Source: Setaria digitata
Lineage: Eukaryota > Nematoda > Chromadorea > Rhabditida > Setariidae
Assembly (NCBI GenBank): GCA_003640385.1
Contig: RCAB01000065.1
Coordinates: 1 to 64,000 of the forward strand
Length of the DNA: 64,000 nucleotides
Reading direction: 5' to 3'
The notes under the pieces were generated by a model. That model did no database searches. It was not told the DNA's origin and worked only from the letters and a program-made list of their open reading frames with translations. The position numbers were made by a program, and so were the translations under genes. Below are positions 59,001 through 64,000 of the stretch, one piece after another; the first letter of the stretch is position 1; each line of letters opens with the position of its first letter.

Positions 59001-59960
59001 CAGCAAAGGATTCATTTCTGTTTCACAAACACTGATAAGCAGCAACGCATGACATGTACTGAAACAGTAGTTTCTCCTAAATATGCTTTTTCAAAATTAA
59101 TTTCACGACGACTTCAGCCTCCATGATAAAAGCGCATTGAAAATGAAAGAATTTTTCAATACATGGAAGATAATTCTAGAGACCCAGATTTCAACAGCAA
59201 CCATCCAAGCAATCCAGTTATCTCATTCACGCAAACTACCACAGTAAATGGATGCAAAACCTCAGAGAAGAAAAACCTGCTAACAACATCAAAATTTACA
59301 CATCCTCCTATTTAAAAGCAACCCTCAAAAAAAAAAACTAAAGTAAAACTACAAATTTCGGACTGCAAAAACAACAATCCAACAATACATCGTTTCACTC
59401 AACCTACCTCTCAGAGTGCATCAAATTCCACAGCTTAATTCCTCATCAAAGCGTCTCAACCTCATCCTTCCCAGCACCTCTTTCCTTCAAGTTGTTTCAT
59501 TTCTTCATAAAAAAAAAAAAGGAAAAAAAGAAAAAAAAAAAAAAAAAACTAGAGCAATGAAACGATTGGATAGAGTAGAATCTATAGGCAACATATTACA
59601 TCGATCAGAACATGGTAAATTAGAAGTATTCTTTGCTAGATTTACATACTCTAGCTTAGAAAAAATTCTAGTAGCTAACCAAAATCAAAGGCTGCCACAT
59701 CTGCGCAATGCTTAATATCACCGAAATGAAGCACCATAAGGTCTTTCCCAACAATGTACCACTGGAAAGACCTCTCATTCCCGCTATCGTTTCGATCTAA
59801 AATTTACAACATTATCTTAATGAAACTATGAAAATTTGCATTCTTGAAAAAGAAAAAGCAACATCAGTAAATCTCATTTTCCTTCAGACGATAATTACAG
59901 ACCTTTTTTAGTGTCAGTTAACCAGTCTTGCATGGTTGCACAAGTTCGTTTAGTCATCAT
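56099..59960 (-). CDS. PNKP: Bifunctional polynucleotide 3'-phosphatase / 5'-kinase (PNKP)
   Basis: PNKP restores 3'-OH and 5'-phosphate ends during DNA strand-break repair in the nucleus. Exons: 59960-59903, 59796-59680, 58983-58832, 58628-58554, 57829-57683, 57493-57319, 57113-56888, 56673-56499 and 56209-56099. All phases agree, giving about 411 residues. The HAD-type phosphatase shows the catalytic DxDGT motif across an intron (FDF|DGTL, about 56-62), then VVIFTNQRGIQ, YRKPYIGMW and FYVGDAAGR. The kinase has Walker A GYPGCGKS (about 258-265), NRDTLKTWQKC, VDNTNAD and SGYKRKFE. The last exon EPNLSEGFASIVRVNFIP matches the conserved C-terminal strand of human PNKP and was found only by splice phase. 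Two ATGs in tandem open the frame (59960 and 59957). There is no FHA domain, unlike human PNKP: the phosphatase starts within about 45 residues. That suggests no phospho-XRCC1/XRCC4-type tethering. Confidence 0.95.
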
Positions 59961-62900
59961 TAGTGCCTAGCAGTTCTGGAAAAACCTGATTCCCCAAATT
60001 GCCCGCATCCTGAATTTTAGATTAAGAAACCAGGCAACAATGAAAATACAAATCCTCATATTTACTAATCTTTAGGATATAATCGGCTAACCATGAAATA
60101 CCAATGGGCAAGTAGCGTGGGAGCGATAAATACTGCGAATTTGTGTAGTGTGCAAACCTGCATTGTCCGTAATACTTGGAGTATGTTTGTTGCTAATTTA
60201 GGGGACAATAAACATAAACTTTCCCGACGAGAGCAGGAAGTTTTTTGAAGTTTAGAAATTAAATTTGATGTACAAATTAAAAGGGGTTGAAATTAATGGT
60301 CAGTCGAAGTGTAGTGATTGATGATGTTTTAATACACGACAAATTACGGGACGATTCGTTTCTCACCAATTTTTCATGCAACATGTGTTTTCTGCATGGC
60401 CGTTGTATGTCATATGACAAAAACAGAAGAACCAGGTGATCGTTATTTCCTGTTTCTCATAAAGATTACCTGTCTCATCAGCAAAAGATGGAAAAATTCC
60501 GTCCATTTATCAGTAGATTTTTGATAAATGTAAAATATGAATTGCCGAGATTATTTCCCGAAAAATGTCGGATATCGAATGGAAATACGGATGAAATAGC
60601 AGAATTTAACAGAAAAAAACGATCATCCGCAACTTCACATTAAATTGTGACGTAACAGATCTGAAGGGACTTTTGTATTTCTTTTGATTAAAAATACTAA
60701 TTTTTTTTTTAAGTAAAATTTAAGATTTGAAAATTATGGAAATCTTCCTCATTTAGCAAACAGTTTTAAACAATAATGATTTTCAAGAAAAAAAATTCTT
60801 CCTGCGAATTTGCTTACCTGCAGTTTAAAATTTTTATGGCTTGTTGATGACATGATCGTCTTTTGACAACTTAATTAGTGGGCCGTTTTAAACTCCAAAT
60901 TCTTTTAGGTTACCTCCTGTTATTTCTCAATTATAACCATATGCCTATCATCGTTCTTTTATTCTATTCATATTTGGCAGTTAGATAATATAAACTGCAG
61001 CAGGTAGACTATGGAATTGGTCTAGAAATTTAATTTTGTGTTCAAGTGGATCTATAAATTTTTACAAACTGACTTTGGTATTGCCAATTATCTCATAAAA
61101 TGATCCCTAAGCTTATTTTTTTCTTCCATGGAACATATTTTTTTCTTTTTTAAACTTAAATGAAATCTATGACAAATGTGTTACATACATTGCATTAAAA
61201 TTATGCACTTTTTCGGTCCCAGAAAAGTGGAGTTCAGAATATTTGAATAGGAATTCAATAAATTTAAGGCAGCGAAAATTTCAAATCTAACAACAGTTAA
61301 TCTTCGCTAAAATAGGAAGAAAAGAAAGAATAAGTGATAAGTTACTTATTCATCTTCAAAGCTTTAATTTCAGTTCCTCACTGTAATTGGCAAACTTCTT
61401 AGTTCAATCCGATTAAGAGCTTTTTGTCCAAACTTTCGCTGTCAAGGCCATGTTGCACCTCATTCGCTGTGTGGTGGGTGTGTCTATCAGAAGTCCCGAA
61501 ATTATTCCTTTAAATTTAACACTCACTTTGAAGCATAGTTTCCATAATTTCTCCTAATTTTAGGACATCGACAGTAACAGTCAGACAACGTCCAACTTGT
61601 CTATCCCTTTCACACCTTTTTCAAACTACAAAATTTGCTTTCAGTTTTTAATGACAAGTAATGGAGCGATTGGCCTTGGTTTAATTTCCACCTACACCCA
61701 TAATTGTTTCATACTTTGCTATCATCGTTTTATCATAATTGTAAATATCAAAAGCTCTGATCTATGCCATAAGAAATCTTTAATTTCCGCGATTCAGGGA
61801 AGGCAAATAATTACTATTTGCGACTAAAAAAGACTGCTCAAAATGAATCAGAAAACCTAACGATTAAAGATTGTAAATCTTTTGCAGAAACTACTGATAT
61901 TGGATGGTTCTTTGACAAACAATAGAAATAAATCTATCTTCTACGATGCTTTTTTTTAGATGGTTCAAATTACTTTCTTTATCGGTTTATTTTTATTAAA
62001 CCTAACACACTAATCTGCTACCACTTTGGCGGCGGCATGAAATCTTACTGAAAAACATTCCTTTGAAAAAAAGTCTGAAATTCGAATAAATTTTTACAGC
62101 ACATGAAAAAAAAATCTTTCATCGAAAATAATTGAGCAGGAAATGTAATTCACAAGTGTGAGACGTAGTCAAGTTGGAACATACCACTGTTTTGGTGAAT
62201 CCGAAAGGTCATTAATAAATTGATTCGAAGAGGTCACAGTGAGTGCCACGAAGCTGCCGTTGGAAACGAATCATTCTAACAGCAATACAATTTCCGATCA
62301 ATTCAACTAATTTATTATTCTTGTTTCTTTTTCCTTTCATTCATTTTTGCTGTAAGCATTTTCATCTTCAATTTAAATTTTCATCAAACGGTTGCAAAAT
62401 ACGTCTTTTAAACAATAATGAATATTATTCTCACTGCAATATTATTGTTATTATTGGTAAAATTGTAATAATAACTATTTATAACGAAAAATGGCTGCTA
62501 TTTTTTCATTAATTATTGTTATTGTTGTTATTATTATTATTGTTATTATTATTATCATTATCATTATTATTATTAATTATTATTATCATTATCAATTAAT
62601 ATTATTGATCATTATTAATAATTATCATTGTTAACTATTATTATTAATTATTGCTATCAATTATTATCGTTAATTATTACTGTTATTAATTATTATTGTT
62701 ATTAATTATTATTATTAACTACTATTATTAATTATTATTATTATTAATTATCGTTATTAATTATTATTACTAATTATTATTAATTATTATTACTAACTAT
62801 TAGCTGTAACATTACTATTATTATAGAATTATTTTTATTATGAGAATAAAAATATCGTGAAAATTTGCAATAAATTTCAATTTCTCAAATAGCAATGATA

Positions 62901-64000
62901 CTGAGGAATAGTTTTCCATATAATCGTAGTCCTTGAATATTTTTTTTCGCTAGAATTATTTTTCATAGCTGAACAAATCTGATCTCATATAATGACATAG
63001 AAAGAGTCACCTCGGCCCTTCTCTAAACTTTCGCACTCTTCAAATTTTGTTGTCAATTCATAACTCTCATTTGAATATACACTGCTGCAAATATCACTGC
63101 TTCGCACATTCTATACAATATTTTTTACACTACCGAAATGAATTAGTTCCTTCTAGATTAGATGATGAACTATTAAACATCTCAAGCAAGATGGGTAATG
63201 GCCCTTTGTTAGTGCTGTTTAAACTTTAATTCACTTTTAACTAGTACTTGAAAGTTGTCTTATAGTGATCGTATATTTGCTATATTTGCATGAACTTTCA
63301 ATATTGGACTGCATTTAATGATAGCGATGATTAAGAGAACTTGGTGGGAACAGATTTTTGATATGCCTTGACAAATCAGAAATTTTTTATTTGAAATTTC
63401 ATTAAAAAAAATACCGTGAGACACAAATTTATTTCTTCATATAAATTTTCCTAACTTAATAAGGTCACTTTAATCCGTGCATTTGTCATTTTCTGATCAG
63501 AAGCATTTATTTTACTTCATTAAAAAACATTGGAATTTCCAAATCATATTCCAAGAGTTTCACTTTTTTTTTAAAGTTTTAGACATACGTTTACAAAACT
63601 GATTTAAAAAAAAAAAAAGAAAAATAGTTCCATTTTTAGTAATAGTGTTTCGTTGTTTCTAGAGAAAAAAGGTTATGTTTCTTGAACTGAGTAGTCAGCT
63701 ATGACAATAAAAGTCATTCATGGGTTCGCATAAGGGCTATGTTTTGTTTTGTTTTGTTTTTTCTTGAAATTAATCAAAAACATTTAGTAAAATATATTTC
63801 ATCTTGCGATAAGTTTTGAATATCTCCTGTAATACTGTTCGCTTATTCATTACCGCAAATTTGATTTTAAACTGATTTCCAGTACTGCTCATATATCGGA
63901 GGTACCAATATCATTGACTGACTGATTGCAGCAGTTTAAAATCAATTAGCTATAATTTTATTGAGAGGCCTTACGGTTACAGCATTACTTTGACAGATAC
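59961..64000. other. Gene-poor region at the right edge
   Basis: I see no supported exon on either strand. The region contains the ATT-rich low-complexity tract at about 62505-62830, several poly-A/T runs, and a short GTTTT repeat near 63740. It probably includes the PNKP promoter at its left end. Confidence 0.5.
62505..62830. repeat. ATT/AAT microsatellite-like low-complexity tract
   Basis: About 320 bases consist of imperfect ATT, GTT, ATC and AATT units (TTATTATTATTGTTATTATT and variants), almost without G or C. It is a degenerate trinucleotide array; the frequent TTAATTATT units make it partly self-complementary. Confidence 0.9.

Noticed and set aside
62505..62830. Possible CRISPR or satellite array
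   Set aside because: Units are degenerate trinucleotides with no regular spacer; this is a microsatellite-like tract in eukaryotic DNA.

Overview
The window looks like nematode nuclear DNA, most probably from a clade III / filarial-type worm. The evidence is AT-rich sequence, introns of roughly 50-2000 bp with T-rich acceptors ending in TTTCAG, and recognisable nematode-type genes (a LAG-1/CSL factor and an UNC-54-class muscle myosin). The clade assignment is inference; nematode origin is strongly supported. Coding regions were rebuilt by joining open exons whose splice phases agree. Every exon coordinate is hand-read and could be off by a base.

Layout: (1) 69-6488, minus: a large acidic, Ser/Glu-rich protein of unknown function whose 3' end carries a 909-bp-period internal duplication, an N that breaks the frame and a nonsense codon. 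(2) 9127-10273, plus: a complete DNAJC12-type J-domain co-chaperone. (3) 14840-24208, plus: lag-1, the Notch-pathway CSL DNA-binding factor, with two alternative 5' exon sets and CSL-, E2F- and kappaB-like palindromic sites around it. (4) 25379-28399, minus: a secreted PAN/apple-domain protein with a TSP1-like tail. (5) 33687-42050, plus: a complete 15-exon, about 1957-residue muscle myosin heavy chain of UNC-54 type. (6) 42687-47515, minus: a Tudor-domain protein of about 735 residues. (7) 52599-55407, minus: an SLC35A-family nucleotide-sugar transporter. (8) 56099-59960, minus: a complete PNKP-type polynucleotide 3'-phosphatase/5'-kinase of about 411 residues without an FHA domain.

The genes do not form one pathway; this is ordinary eukaryotic gene order. 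lag-1 and the PAN gene converge, as do the myosin and Tudor genes. The PAN and myosin genes diverge from a shared 5.3-kb region, and genes 6-8 run head to tail on the minus strand. Gene-poor stretches lie at 6489-9126, 10274-14839, 28400-33670, 47516-52598 and 59961-64000.

I see no tRNA or rRNA gene, no CRISPR array, no intact transposon and no new multi-gene system. The most interesting items are regulatory or structural: palindromic CSL/kappaB-like and E2F-like sites at lag-1, its alternative N-termini, a 16-bp perfect hairpin inside the PAN gene, a G-quadruplex motif, and the duplicated, apparently damaged 3' end of the first gene.
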